This document shows positions 63,996 through 64,000 of a stretch of 64,000 nt of DNA, one piece after another (positions within the stretch are counted from its first letter, which is position 1; each line of letters begins with the position of its first letter). This stretch comes from Polaribacter sargassicola (GTDB taxonomy: Bacteria > Bacteroidota > Bacteroidia > Flavobacteriales > Flavobacteriaceae): contig NZ_JAHDAU010000005.1 of assembly GCF_021991835.1 (NCBI RefSeq), positions 186,001 to 250,000 on the forward strand. Direction: 5' to 3'. The translations under genes were made by a program, and so were the position numbers. Under the pieces are notes generated by a model, which saw only the letters and a list, made by a program, of their open reading frames with translations, made no database searches and was not told the DNA's origin.

Positions 63996-64000
63996 ATTTA

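Overview
The window looks like a stretch of chromosome from a marine-type member of the Flavobacteriaceae (Bacteroidota), perhaps close to Polaribacter; the genus is a guess. The support is very AT-rich DNA, Bacteroidota -7 boxes of the form TAnnTTTG in front of many genes, families typical of the phylum (CarboxypepD_reg/OMP_b-brl receptor, alternative GlmU-like protein, LETM1-like protein, lipoproteins with short lipoboxes) and a PL7 alginate lyase. I see no rRNA, tRNA, CRISPR array, transposase or phage genes.

Layout. 1-3612: operon of a TetR-type regulator, an ABC exporter subunit with an unusual ATPase domain, and an HlyD-type periplasmic adaptor cut by the window edge. 3683-10097: a propeller-like lipoprotein, a cold-shock-domain protein, an AraC regulator with an outer-membrane receptor, and aroB. 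10187-11646: proline dehydrogenase overlapping a LETM1-like protein. 11697-19372: thiamine operon thiS-thiC-tenI/thiE-like-thiD-thiE-thiG-thiH-thiF behind a TPP riboswitch, with dispersed repeats in its spacers. 19497-26269: typA, an exported EutB-EutC fusion lipoprotein, a SHOCT protein, an MtfA-like peptidase and a small orphan. 26329-33168: sbcCD and a YHYH lipoprotein with a membrane partner.

33743-43679: FKBP isomerase, HAD dehalogenase, two tandem sensor kinases, a TetR-controlled redox cluster (AhpD-like, DsbA/FrnE-like, peroxiredoxin-like) and ttcA. 43803-52813: a thioredoxin-like protein lacking its second cysteine, then the complete histidine operon hisG-D-C-B-H-A-F-IE behind a leader peptide with four consecutive His codons and a terminator, with a PL7 alginate lyase directly after hisIE. 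52991-63995: thioesterase, GlmU-like protein, M1 aminopeptidase, a HEPN-motif gene bounded by inverted repeats and followed by a large attC-like palindrome, a third sensor kinase paralogue, a B12-type radical SAM protein and a VOC protein.

Most of the window is housekeeping. The least ordinary parts are the HEPN cassette with its palindromic flanks (57624-58752), the exported EutBC fusion (21339-23651), the histidine attenuator (44247-44438), the TPP riboswitch with a 13-bp competing helix (11697-11845), the TetR operator pair (42182-42817), and three near-identical sensor kinases with no response regulator beside them.
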